NCBI GenBank assembly: GCA_025352185.1
Contig: JANXTV010000249.1
Location: 1-14,571 of the forward strand
DNA: 14,571 bases
Direction of reading: 5' to 3'
Origin: Oligoflexia bacterium
GTDB lineage: Bacteria; Bdellovibrionota; UBA1018
The notes beneath the pieces were generated by a model that was not told the origin of the DNA, made no database searches, and saw only the letters and a program-made list of their open reading frames with translations. Positions 7,205-14,434 of the stretch are shown here, one piece after another (the first letter of the stretch is position 1; every line of letters starts with the position of its first letter). Position numbers and translations under genes: made by a program.

Positions 7205-8002
7205 ATGGCCAACCTGACCTCCATTGTCATCCCCGTTTATAATCAAGTCCACTGGACCCGCCGGTGCTTACGGTCGTTACTCGACCATTCGGAAGAAGCA
7301 CGCGAACTGGTGATCGTTGATAATCACTCGACGGATGAAACTCCCGCTTACCTTAACGAAGTCGGTGCGGAATTCAGAAATCGGGGTTGGAAATTCTCGG
7401 TGATTACGAACACGGAGAATCGAGGCTTCGGTCGTGCTTGTAATCAGGGAATTCTCGGCACCGAAGGCGAATACGTAGTCGTTTTAAATAACGATACGTG
7501 GGTCATGCCGGCGTGGGACCGGCGTCTCCGGGGTGCCATCGAAAAGCTCGGCGCGGCGATGGTGGGACCCTTCTACTTCGAGAAAGAATTTAACGAAGAA
7601 GTCCTGCTGAAGCGCTCGGTTCGATTCGCAAACCGGAACCGCGGTAAATCCAGACGCTTCTGGGTGCCGATGATAATGTTCTTTCGTCGCGCGGCTCTCG
7701 ATCAGGTGGGGATATTTGACGAACGGTATTTCGTCAGCTTTGAGGAAATCGATTTACGGGTAAGATTCGACCGGGCCGGACTAAAATTCTTTATGGTGGG
7801 AGACTGTTTCATCTGGCACGCCGTGAAAGGCACCCGAGGAGATGCGAAACTTATTCCCTCGAATCACGAGGTCGAAGGCCGGTCGATCTTTATGGAAAAG
7901 TGGGGGTTTGATCCGGACGATCTTCGTCCGGGGTTTCGAAAATGGCCCGCCCGTCTCGAACGTCGTTGGCGAAAAATTAAATTCGCGTTCGATTTTTTTT
8001 AA
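7205..8002 (+). CDS. GT2 family glycosyltransferase (WbbL/rhamnosyltransferase-like)
   Basis: A 265-residue cytoplasmic GT-A fold enzyme. Visible motifs in order: TSIVIPVYNQ at 5-14 (first strand), VIVDNHSTDET at 37-46 (nucleotide site), NRGFGRACNQG at 72-82, VVLNNDT at 92-98 where NND stands in the DxD position for the metal and NDP-sugar, YFVSFEEIDLRVR at 175-187 (ED region with the catalytic base), and CFIWHAVKGT with His205. This layout is that of COG1216 enzymes such as rhamnosyltransferases, which build O-antigen, capsule or other surface glycans; donor and acceptor cannot be told. There are no membrane segments. AGGG at 7195-7198, six bases before the ATG, is the likely ribosome site. 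No other glycan gene lies nearby, so it stands alone. It converges on the minus-strand gene ending at 8036. Confidence 0.9.
   Translation: MANLTSIVIPVYNQVHWTRRCLRSLLDHSEEARELVIVDNHSTDETPAYLNEVGAEFRNRGWKFSVITNTENRGFGRACNQGILGTEGEYVVVLNNDTWVMPAWDRRLRGAIEKLGAAMVGPFYFEKEFNEEVLLKRSVRFANRNRGKSRRFWVPMIMFFRRAALDQVGIFDERYFVSFEEIDLRVRFDRAGLKFFMVGDCFIWHAVKGTRGDAKLIPSNHEVEGRSIFMEKWGFDPDDLRPGFRKWPARLERRWRKIKFAFDFF
7969..8000 (+). terminator. Possible weak terminator at the end of the glycosyltransferase gene
   Basis: A five-pair stem GCGAA (7969-7973) with TTCGC (7982-7986) encloses an eight-base A/T loop and is followed after five bases by a run of nine T (7992-8000) that runs into the stop codon. The stem is short, so this is only a candidate. 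Confidence 0.3.
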
Positions 8003-8035
8003 CGAAAATTTCCACCCGAATTAACGCCCGAATGT

Positions 8036-8656
8036 TTAGTACGCGGCCCAGTGAATGGCTCCGGTTACATCATTTTTTTCCGGAGCACCGAGAGGACTCG
8101 GCGAAATGACCCCGATCTTCGATATGAATGGGCTCTGATCTTCTTCATGAAGAAAGTCGACTTGGAAACGTCCCGACTCCGACGCGTGTTTACGTTTATA
8201 CATAAAAGGCGGAATTTCATATTCAAGCACAATTCCATCGTCCGTCGCATACTCCTTCGCTTTATTTAAATCCGTAGTGACCCAGAAATTACGTGGATCC
8301 TCTCCCGTTACGTCCGCCTTCATATCGCGGGAGGTTTTCGGATCATACTTACGTTGGGGATCAAAGCGACGCTTCTTCAGCGGCATCCCACGGTAAACCA
8401 CCATTTTTTCCCCATCTTCATCGATGATTCGTTTTGCAACGTCTGGATTCTTCTTACTGATTTTTCGCGCTACATTCTTCGAGTAGCCGCGGTCGAATAG
8501 GGATTCTCCTGCCGGGCTTAATTTCGAGTGTGAAAAAATTTCTAAGAAAACTGCACAAGGATTCCAGGCCAGCGCAGATTTTGGTGAAATGAAGACGCTA
8601 GCGATCGCTACTCCGAGGATTAAAGTGAGGCGGTTTCGCATGGATCTATTTTTCAT
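8036..8656 (-). CDS. Exported protein with ADP-ribosyltransferase-like motifs
   Basis: A 206-residue protein with a signal peptide (residues 1-30, hydrophobic run LTLILGVAIASVFI, cleavage after ALA). Past an N-terminal helical region I read KMVVYRGMPL (85-93, Arg89), RNFWVTTDLNKAKEYA (122-137), GIVLEYEIPP (141-150) and HEEDQSPFISKIGVI (170-184, Glu173). This order (Arg in an early strand, a WxTT/STS-like strand followed by an A..YA helix, then a late acidic strand) resembles the R-S-E class of ADP-ribosyltransferase folds, as in many toxin domains. The match is by motif only and I cannot name a family, so an unrelated barrel is possible. The start is four bases after the stop of the kinase-like gene, indicating one mRNA. 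The AAAGG before the ATG is only one base away from it. A second ATG at 8641 would shorten the signal by five residues. Confidence 0.65.
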   Translation of the reverse strand: MKNRSMRNRLTLILGVAIASVFISPKSALAWNPCAVFLEIFSHSKLSPAGESLFDRGYSKNVARKISKKNPDVAKRIIDEDGEKMVVYRGMPLKKRRFDPQRKYDPKTSRDMKADVTGEDPRNFWVTTDLNKAKEYATDDGIVLEYEIPPFMYKRKHASESGRFQVDFLHEEDQSPFISKIGVISPSPLGAPEKNDVTGAIHWAAY

Positions 8657-8660
8657 GCCT

Positions 8661-9551
8661 TTAGTATCCCGCCGCAGCTTCGCGCTGCACCCATTGATCG
8701 ACGAAGCTCAGAAACTCCTGAAAGTTCATATTTTCCCGTAAATAGGGATCGGACGGATGTTCTCCGAGTTCAAAGAGCATGAAAGACGGGCGTTTAAGTC
8801 CGTACATTCGCATCTGGTCGGGTTCGGTCACCCAAACTAAGTTCGAGGGATTTAAATCGAGCTTAAAGGCATGTACTCGGGTGCCGCCCGTGGAGAGTGC
8901 GCTCTTCCCGAAGGCAGTGGCTTGATCAAATAGGGCTTGGGTAAGGTCGTAGAGTTCATGCAGCGATCGTTTCATTTCTGGGGTGAGGCCCGCTACGCCC
9001 GACTTATCCACTAAGCGAGTAAGACTCGTTCCCCGAATGACCGGTTTTACTATCCATTTCCCATATGGAGTATCGAGAACCGAAAGGATCGGGGGGGCGG
9101 GTAGAACCCCTTTTTCCCACGCGGGGTCCTTCGGAAAGAATTCCGACGACTCTACTTTCGCGACTTGTTCGCGGAGGCGTGATTCGAGGCGAGCCTCGCC
9201 TCGCTGAAAGACCTTCGAGTGTGGAAATGCAAATGTTCCAATCCCGGGAAGCCGAAAGGCGAGGGGAACTTTCACGACGAGCGCATCGCGCGGATAACCC
9301 TCGGGTAAATCTCCCGTGAAATTTTCGAGTTTCAAGACGGCTCCGGACATTCCATTTCCGAGCGGATCACCCGTGACGAGTCGGACTGCCTTTCCGTTCG
9401 CATCAATCCATGCGAATTCCTGTCCTTTAAAATGACGAGCCGCTCGCTCGAATAGGGGAAGGAGGAGTTCACGGCACGAGAGAGCCTCCGCCGGTGTGGA
9501 CGCCGCGATAGTGAGCGCAAGGATGAGGCTAAAGCGGGTGAGTACACTCAT
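8661..9551 (-). CDS. Exported kinase-fold protein with an altered DFG motif
   Basis: A 296-residue protein. Residues 1-24 are a signal peptide (FSLILALTIAAS, cleavage near AEA-LS). The rest reads as a small eukaryotic-like kinase or aminoglycoside-kinase fold: a glycine loop GDPLGNGMSGAVLKL (61-75), the ATP-binding lysine in ALVVKVP (Lys94), a possible helix-C acid at Glu119 or Glu123, a hinge-like KWIVKPVIRG (165-174), and a catalytic loop KLDLNPSNLVW (230-240) with Asp232 and Asn237 in the D-x-x-x-x-N spacing. The metal-binding DFG aspartate is replaced by glutamate in FELGE (260-264). Activity may therefore be altered or lost. Kinases are rarely exported because ATP is scarce in the periplasm, so it could act in a target cell or be a pseudokinase scaffold. 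It heads a two-gene unit with the ART-like gene. The ribosome site TAGGG lies one base before the ATG, unusually close. Confidence 0.7.
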   Translation of the reverse strand: MSVLTRFSLILALTIAASTPAEALSCRELLLPLFERAARHFKGQEFAWIDANGKAVRLVTGDPLGNGMSGAVLKLENFTGDLPEGYPRDALVVKVPLAFRLPGIGTFAFPHSKVFQRGEARLESRLREQVAKVESSEFFPKDPAWEKGVLPAPPILSVLDTPYGKWIVKPVIRGTSLTRLVDKSGVAGLTPEMKRSLHELYDLTQALFDQATAFGKSALSTGGTRVHAFKLDLNPSNLVWVTEPDQMRMYGLKRPSFMLFELGEHPSDPYLRENMNFQEFLSFVDQWVQREAAAGY

Positions 9552-9600
9552 TCCCTAGACGGTTCGGTATCGGACACCCGGAACTAAAGGGTCAACCGTC

Positions 9601-9643
9601 AAAAAATCATCGCCACTTAAAGAGGGCTGAACCCACGGCGATG
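9601..9643 (-). terminator. Intrinsic terminator inside the 3' end of the permease gene
   Basis: Read on the minus strand, CATCGCC (9643-9637) pairs perfectly with GGCGATG (9614-9608) across a 22-base loop that itself contains GGG/CCC pairing. One A later comes TTTTTT (9606-9601). The right arm includes part of the permease stop codon TGA, so coding and termination signals overlap. It should end the propeller-ATPase-permease transcript before the kinase-like gene. Confidence 0.65.
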
Positions 9644-10650
9644 AGCACCCCCGTAATCACGAGTAAGATCCTCACCTCGGGCATGAGTTCGGTGATACGG
9701 GTTCCGTCCAGGAGAATACTGCGTAGCCCTTTCACGACGTAGCTGAGCGGCATCGCCTTCGAGATTCGGAGGACCCAGGGGCTCGCGCCGTCTAACGAAA
9801 ACCAAATTCCCGACAGAAAAATCATAGGCCAGGTCATTAAATTTAAAACCCCGTCCGCGACTTCTTCGCTCGATATTCGGGCTGCCACGACTAAACCCAC
9901 CGAAATCATCGCGGCCGCACTCACCCCGAGAAAGAGCGTGAGGTCGAGGAGTGCGGGAAACGAAAGGGACGGCTTAAATCCAATCAGGAGCATTGCCCCG
10001 CCTATCACGAGAAGAGAGGTAAAGAGCATGAGGAGCATACGGGAAATAACTTGGGCCGATAGAAATTGGAATGCGCCCAGTGGAGTCGCACGAAGTCGTT
10101 TTAGAACTCCATTTTTTCGGTAGCGGACAATGACGTAACCCACTCCGAACATCGATCCGAACATAATATTCATCGCGAGCAGTCCCGGAAGTAGCCAGTC
10201 GGCATACCGAATCTTATGCCCGGTTACCGTGCGGGCCTCGAGAGTCGCCCCGAGTTCGGGTCTCAGTAGAGCGGACTGCAGGAGAAGGCGTTCCGCTAAT
10301 TTACCCCGCTCGGAGTCTGGGTTCGTCGCGTAAACGAGGTGCTTTCCGTCATCAGTTACATTTACCGTAAGGTCGGTTTCGTATCGAGAAAGTTTTACGG
10401 TCGCGATCGCCTCGTCCTCCAGTACCTTAAAATCCATTCCCGGAAGCGCCTGGAGTTCCTTCAGTACGGCGTGATTTTCGGCATTCTTGCCCGTAGCCCG
10501 GACGGTGAGTAAGGCTTCCTTCTTTCCCGAATAGCCATATGCAAATCCCGCTAGGACGATAAATGGAAAAAGGAGAGTCCATGTGAGAGCCGTGCGATCG
10601 CGGTAGAACTCTAAGTTTCGGGCTTTAATCAGCGCGAGGAGCTTCAGCAT
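9607..10650 (-). CDS. ABC-2 type transporter permease
   Basis: A 347-residue membrane protein of the ABC-2 family. Membrane segment 1 is at about 22-40 (LTWTLLFPFIVLAGFAYGY). A soluble domain at about 41-150 follows, probably on the periplasmic side. Then come five more segments at about 152-175, 203-225, 235-258, 268-286 and 325-344. The conserved C-terminal stretch MPLSYVVKGLR before the last segment is a hallmark of drug and polysaccharide exporters of this family. KNGVLKRLRATP after segment 2 is the usual cytoplasmic coupling region. The gene overlaps the ATPase gene by 26 bases and has a strong ribosome site, AAGGGA seven bases before the ATG, so the pair is co-translated. Two copies would join two ATPase copies. 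The cargo is not readable; drug, lipid or peptide export are all possible. Confidence 0.92.
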   Translation of the reverse strand: MLKLLALIKARNLEFYRDRTALTWTLLFPFIVLAGFAYGYSGKKEALLTVRATGKNAENHAVLKELQALPGMDFKVLEDEAIATVKLSRYETDLTVNVTDDGKHLVYATNPDSERGKLAERLLLQSALLRPELGATLEARTVTGHKIRYADWLLPGLLAMNIMFGSMFGVGYVIVRYRKNGVLKRLRATPLGAFQFLSAQVISRMLLMLFTSLLVIGGAMLLIGFKPSLSFPALLDLTLFLGVSAAAMISVGLVVAARISSEEVADGVLNLMTWPMIFLSGIWFSLDGASPWVLRISKAMPLSYVVKGLRSILLDGTRITELMPEVRILLVITGVLIAVGSALFKWR

Positions 10651-11536
10651 TTTGAAATCCCTTTCCGGTAAGTTTTAGAAAGAGGTCTTCGAGATTCCGC
10701 GAACGAATCTGAACCTCCTTCAGGGGGATACCGAGGTCCAGAAGACGCCGGAGTGTGACGTTCGGATCTTCGGTGAGTATTTCGTAAGCTTCGCCTCGGT
10801 CAAAAACTTCGCTCCCGCTCATTGAATTCGTATCGATTTTATAGTCGGTACCTTTCGGGAGTCGAATCGAAATCCCCCGGAAGTGTTCCTTTAATAGATC
10901 GTCCGGAGAACCCTGGGCGATAATTTTTCCACGATTCATGATCGCGATTTCATCGCAAAGTTCATACGCCTCTTCCATATAATGCGTCGTCAGAACGACG
11001 GTTTTTCCTCGCTTACGAATGAGCGACAACAGTTCCCAAAATCTGCGCCGGGCCTGGGGATCCAGGCCGGTGGTCGGTTCATCCAGAAAAACAATTTCCG
11101 GATCGTTTACGAGCGCTAGCGCGAGGAGAACCCGTTGCCTTTGACCACCCGAAAGTTTAGATGCGTCCCGCGTCCAGAAATCACCCAGATCGCAAAGATC
11201 TTTGAGTTCGTCCCGATTCATGTGCTTTGAGTAGAATGCAGAAAAAAGGGTGAGCACTTCGTGGACTTGAAGGAAGTCGGGAAGGGCGGTGGATTGAAAT
11301 TGGATTCCGATTTCCTCGCTAAATCGGCGGCCGATCGGCGCATTTCGGTAGAGAATTTCTCCCGAGGTCGGGGGAAGAATGCCTTCGATCATTTCGAGCG
11401 TCGTCGTCTTTCCGGCACCGTTCGGTCCGAGAAGACCGAAACATTTTCCGGCGTGAATTTTTAGATCGAGACAATCGACGGCGGTAAGTTCCGGGTACCG
11501 TTTAACGAGAGCCCGAGTTTCCAACAGCGTTTCCAT
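10625..11536 (-). CDS. ABC-2 type transporter ATP-binding protein
   Basis: A 303-residue ATPase with every catalytic motif intact: Walker A GPNGAGKT (37-44), Q-loop glutamine in IQFQ (residue 81), signature LSGGQ (128-132), Walker B IVFLDE (148-153), D-loop GLDP, and the switch histidine in TTH (185). The C-terminal 90 residues, including SRNLEDLFLKLTGKGF, match the tail of the CcmA/NatA-type ATPases that work with ABC-2 permeases. It powers the permease encoded next. The start follows the propeller gene by 11 bases, and its ribosome site AAGGGG (six bases before the ATG) overlaps the propeller stop codon, which implies coupled translation. Confidence 0.95.
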   Translation of the reverse strand: METLLETRALVKRYPELTAVDCLDLKIHAGKCFGLLGPNGAGKTTTLEMIEGILPPTSGEILYRNAPIGRRFSEEIGIQFQSTALPDFLQVHEVLTLFSAFYSKHMNRDELKDLCDLGDFWTRDASKLSGGQRQRVLLALALVNDPEIVFLDEPTTGLDPQARRRFWELLSLIRKRGKTVVLTTHYMEEAYELCDEIAIMNRGKIIAQGSPDDLLKEHFRGISIRLPKGTDYKIDTNSMSGSEVFDRGEAYEILTEDPNVTLRRLLDLGIPLKEVQIRSRNLEDLFLKLTGKGFQNAEAPRAD

Positions 11537-11547
11537 TTTCGGTCCCC

Positions 11548-12528
11548 TTAAGGAAGGCGGTAAGCGACGACACGATCTTCATTCATAACGGGAATGACGA
11601 GTGTCCGAGTCTCGGGAATAAACGTTAAGTCGGCGGAACCATGAAATCCCTCGAGGAGGAGAGTGCACTTACCTCCCTTTTTCAGGGAATAGACTTTTCC
11701 TGCCATCCAGTCCGAAACGATTGCGACGTCGGGACCGTCGAATTCAATTCCGTCGAGATTCCCCATCGGGAGGGTCGACCACGGCGTGACGGCTTTCGTT
11801 TCGAGATTCATACTCAGCACGCGCCCGGGGACGGGAGTTGAAAAATCTTTTCGGATGTCATTCCCCCAACCGGCGATTAAGAGGGTTCCGGATGCAACCG
11901 TAAGTCCGTTCGGATTTTCAATGTCTCGGCCCTCGTGAAAAATTTCGAAGCTCGGTGATTTCTTTATCGAATAGATTCGGCCGGCGAGCATGTCCGAGAC
12001 GAGAACTTCGCCCTTTTCTCCAAAGGTGAGGTCATTTAGGAACTTTGCGTCGGGTATTTTAATTTCGACCGTTTTCTTCCCCGTCTTCGTCTGAAATGCC
12101 GAAACGGAGTCAATGTCCGTTACCCAGAGTATCCCGTCTCGGAGCCCAAGGCCTTTCGGCGCATCCAGATTCCGTTTCAGATCCATTCCGGTCGCTCGGC
12201 TTCCGTCCGCCCATTTCAACGCCTTCATTTTTCCGCGAGAATCGAGTTTTGAAATCCACCCTTTCCCGTCCTTTTCGCCCGCGGATCCAACGACGTTTGA
12301 AACGTAATATTCTTTCGTTCGGCGATCATAGACGACGCTTTCGGGAGCGGAGAATCCGGGCGTCGACCAAAGGAGAACCGGGCGATCGGATTCGGCCGGA
12401 GGAGTGCAATTTACTTTTTCCACGGCTTTCGGGGCGATCGAAGAAACGGGAGGGGTCGTCGAGCATGCGGTGAGCAGAACGAGTAGAAATGCCGCATAAA
12501 GCGGGGCAACGAGGCGAAGGTTTTTCAT
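11548..12528 (-). CDS. Lipoprotein with an SMP-30/gluconolactonase-like beta-propeller
   Basis: A 326-residue lipoprotein: signal with hydrophobic run YAAFLLVLL and lipobox LTAC, lipidated Cys22. The mature part is a six-bladed propeller of the SMP-30/gluconolactonase/LRE type. Repeats with alternating strands and turn motifs are visible (GILWVTDIDSVSAF, GEVLVSDMLAGRIYSI, VAIVSDWMAGKVYSL). Residues in the places of the family metal site are kept: Glu63 in APESVVYD, Asn165-Asp166 in FLNDLTFG, Asn207 in NPNGLTV and Asp259 in NLDGIEFD. Lactonase-like hydrolysis of a small molecule is thus possible, though many members only bind ligands. It is the first gene of a three-gene operon with the ABC-2 ATPase and permease, so it may process or bind the exported compound outside the inner membrane. 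The AGGGG before the ATG is only one base away from it. Confidence 0.85.
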   Translation of the reverse strand: MKNLRLVAPLYAAFLLVLLTACSTTPPVSSIAPKAVEKVNCTPPAESDRPVLLWSTPGFSAPESVVYDRRTKEYYVSNVVGSAGEKDGKGWISKLDSRGKMKALKWADGSRATGMDLKRNLDAPKGLGLRDGILWVTDIDSVSAFQTKTGKKTVEIKIPDAKFLNDLTFGEKGEVLVSDMLAGRIYSIKKSPSFEIFHEGRDIENPNGLTVASGTLLIAGWGNDIRKDFSTPVPGRVLSMNLETKAVTPWSTLPMGNLDGIEFDGPDVAIVSDWMAGKVYSLKKGGKCTLLLEGFHGSADLTFIPETRTLVIPVMNEDRVVAYRLP

Positions 12529-12578
12529 GCCCCTAGTTTCTGCCGAAGTGTAGAAAAGCGCTAGCGCCGAAAAATCCG

Positions 12579-13076
12579 TTAGAGCGCTTGTTTCCGAGCG
12601 GGAGCGGTCAACGGTGGCATTTCGTTTCCCTTACGCTTTTTTTCTTTAGGGGCGACGTACTTCTTGCCGCTATTCAGGGCCGCGACCAGTGCCGCATTCG
12701 CCGTGTCTTTAGGGCCTTTATAGAGGATAGTCAGTGCAATTTCGGACCCGTCCTTAAACTTACAAAGACCGTAACCATCGCCCTCTTGTATCAGGTCGAG
12801 TACTTTTTCCCCGCCGACTGCGTCACAGTAGGAGTTCTTTTCAAAATGCTTAAGGATGAGAGTCTTGCTCACTTCTGGGTGCTTTCTGAAGACTTCTAGG
12901 GCCTCCGTCTTTTTCTTGGAATTCATGTCGTTAAATAGCGTCCATTGCTCGACTTCACCGCCACCGGAAAAGCTACAGAGAGCGGGGAGTGATTTATTTT
13001 TCAAATCAATATTGGATTCAGTACCCCCGAGCTGTCCGCAGAAAACCGCCGCTGGATTATTTCCGGCATGGGCCAC
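12579..13076 (-). CDS. Exported protein with two DUF333 repeats, native start apparently broken
   Basis: The formal open frame from GTG 13076 gives 165 residues, but that GTG sits inside a signal peptide. Repeat 1 (residues 7-48) has NPAAVFC, GG at 17-18, Cys34 and a closing EQWTLF; repeat 2 (81-121) has NSYC, GG at 88-89, GLCKFKDGSEIALTI. Both match DUF333, a small disulfide-containing domain often annotated as putative hemolysin without proof, typical of periplasmic and lipoproteins. The pairs Cys13-Cys34 and Cys84-Cys105 are likely disulfides. The tail is basic and Pro/Lys-rich (VAPKEKKRKGNEMPP). Reading upstream in frame gives KFALPLTLLLLALSPPVAHA, a typical signal, but no start codon before the TAG at 13137-13139. 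It lies 50 bases before the propeller operon on the same strand and could share its transcript. Confidence 0.8.
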   Translation of the reverse strand: MAHAGNNPAAVFCGQLGGTESNIDLKNKSLPALCSFSGGGEVEQWTLFNDMNSKKKTEALEVFRKHPEVSKTLILKHFEKNSYCDAVGGEKVLDLIQEGDGYGLCKFKDGSEIALTILYKGPKDTANAALVAALNSGKKYVAPKEKKRKGNEMPPLTAPARKQAL

Positions 13077-13136
13077 AGGGGGGGAGAGCGCCAGAAGGAG
13101 TAGGGTAAGTGGGAGCGCGAATTTATGATTCTTCCT
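13077..13136 (-). other. Signal-peptide-coding extension of the DUF333 gene with a damaged ATG
   Basis: The frame stays open from 13136 to 13077 and encodes a hydrophobic signal sequence. A good ribosome site GAGG (13136-13133) stands seven bases before the bases AT-AAATTC at 13126-13119. Adding one G after AT would restore ATG AAA TTC in frame with the rest, giving a signal starting MKFALPL. I infer a one-base deletion between 13124 and 13125 (a C on the plus strand), either a real mutation or a sequencing or assembly error. Confidence 0.65.
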
Positions 13137-13234
13137 CTAATCTTTCGTCGCCTCGGAGGGGGCGTCAACTGGATTTATTCTAAAAATCCCGTCAATTTTT
13201 TCACGATAGGAAAGATTCCCGCTGTCGGAGAGTT

Positions 13235-14434
13235 TCACTCCCGAATTTTTGCATTTTCAAGCAGCGGTTCGTTCCACGGCCCGCCTACGACCGGCGTATT
13301 TTCAGTGATCGAGACCTCGAATTCAGAAAAACCGAGGCCGGGTTGGCGGTCGTATCGAAGATCCCCGATGATTGCGTTCCCGTTCGGTAACTCTTTAATA
13401 AACGGGAATCGGGCGAATGAGAGGAACCGGCGAAACGTCGTATTCCGATCTCGGTATTTACTCCAAAGACTCCTCGGGAGCCGAGATTCTCCCTGCCAGC
13501 GGATTACGGAAGTCGAGAGGAACCGACTGGGAGTGAGGTCCGCCGTAGTTTTTATTGAGGAGAGGTCGCACTCCTCCGCACGAATAATCGAGGGGGCTAA
13601 GCTCACGGTTACGGAGCGAAAGTAAAAACTTTCTGCATCGTGACTGGCGAGCCATAAATTCCAACAGAACGGATTTCCCGGCACGGGATTCGAGGCGGTG
13701 TCGAGATAGGTCTCCTTACCTTCCGTCACGCTTTGCCAGTAACCGCGGACGAGTTTCCGTGCGGAGGCCGCCCCGGTAAAAAATCCGCCAACGGTGAGGC
13801 AGACAAGGGTGATCGTGATTAAAGTTCGGCGAACCGCACTCTCCGAGGAGCGGACCAGAAAAACCCCAAAAAAGAATAGTGCGGTGAGGGAGGCCGCGAG
13901 TCCGCGGTTGAAATTCGGAAAGAGCCAGACCAGCGCCACCATAGAAAGTGAAAGGGTCCACCAACCGGCGCGGGCCCACTTTCGTTCTGCCGCGTAAATA
14001 ATCAGGGGTAAGAGCGAGAACCAGATGAGTGGCTCGACGATATAGACAGCGTCCCCATAGTACCAGCGATCCGAGAAAGGGGAGAACGGGTGCACTCCGT
14101 AACTGTTCATGAAGTCGGCTCCGATGTGGAGGAGGCAACCCAGAAAACCGGCGATAAAGAGCGCCGGACTCCAATCGCGAATTCCGGTGATTCGTTTCGC
14201 TATAAATGCCGAGAGGAGCCCGAGCACCGGGGCCAGTAAGAACGAATGCGTATAGCCGCGATGATGGATGAGATAATCGAGGCCCGAGGAACCCGGAATA
14301 AAATGGATCAATACGTCTGCATCGGGCGCATTATTACCGAGAATGCTGGCCCAGTAAATTTCCGGACGCTGAAATCGCTTCGGCAGAGTTCTTACGAAAG
14401 CTGTTCCAATTAACGTATGGGTGAGATTATCCAC
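13235..14434 (-). CDS. YdjM/DUF457-type membrane-bound metal-dependent hydrolase
   Basis: A 399-residue integral membrane protein of the YdjM (LexA-regulated, membrane-bound metal-dependent hydrolase) family. The family motifs sit at their usual places: MDNLTHTLIG with His6, LGNNAPDAD (32-40), HHRGYTHS (57-64) and LLHIGADFMNSYG (101-113), with His103 and Asp106. These His and Asp residues are the likely metal ligands. About seven hydrophobic segments follow down to residue 225. Residues about 226-399 form a soluble C-terminal domain seen in the longer members. The reaction is not established; a phospholipase-like role in membrane lipid turnover has been suggested from fold. The start is GTG at 14434 with AGGA seven bases before it. 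It overlaps by 8 bases the stop of the gene upstream, so the two are translationally coupled. Confidence 0.88.
   Translation of the reverse strand: MDNLTHTLIGTAFVRTLPKRFQRPEIYWASILGNNAPDADVLIHFIPGSSGLDYLIHHRGYTHSFLLAPVLGLLSAFIAKRITGIRDWSPALFIAGFLGCLLHIGADFMNSYGVHPFSPFSDRWYYGDAVYIVEPLIWFSLLPLIIYAAERKWARAGWWTLSLSMVALVWLFPNFNRGLAASLTALFFFGVFLVRSSESAVRRTLITITLVCLTVGGFFTGAASARKLVRGYWQSVTEGKETYLDTASNPVPGNPFCWNLWLASHDAESFYFRSVTVSLAPSIIRAEECDLSSIKTTADLTPSRFLSTSVIRWQGESRLPRSLWSKYRDRNTTFRRFLSFARFPFIKELPNGNAIIGDLRYDRQPGLGFSEFEVSITENTPVVGGPWNEPLLENAKIRE

Noticed and set aside
12552..12574. Palindrome GCGCTAGCGC with T-run as a terminator between the DUF333 and propeller genes
   Set aside because: Allowing for a loop, only three or four pairs remain, too weak to call, and the genes may be co-transcribed.
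13164..13197. Two TTGACG hexamers on the minus strand as -35 boxes for the DUF333 gene
   Set aside because: No convincing -10 box stands 16-18 bases downstream of either; similar TTGACG sites at 1483 and near 9595 also lack one.
13125..13625. A 166-codon plus-strand open frame across the end of the YdjM-type gene
   Set aside because: It is antisense to a well-supported membrane protein gene, Arg/Ser-rich as shadows tend to be, and its ATG is part of the damaged start region of the DUF333 gene.
13716..14174. A 152-codon minus-strand open frame inside the YdjM-type gene
   Set aside because: It is an alternate frame of the same strand, rich in Arg, Pro and Leu, with no recognisable domain.
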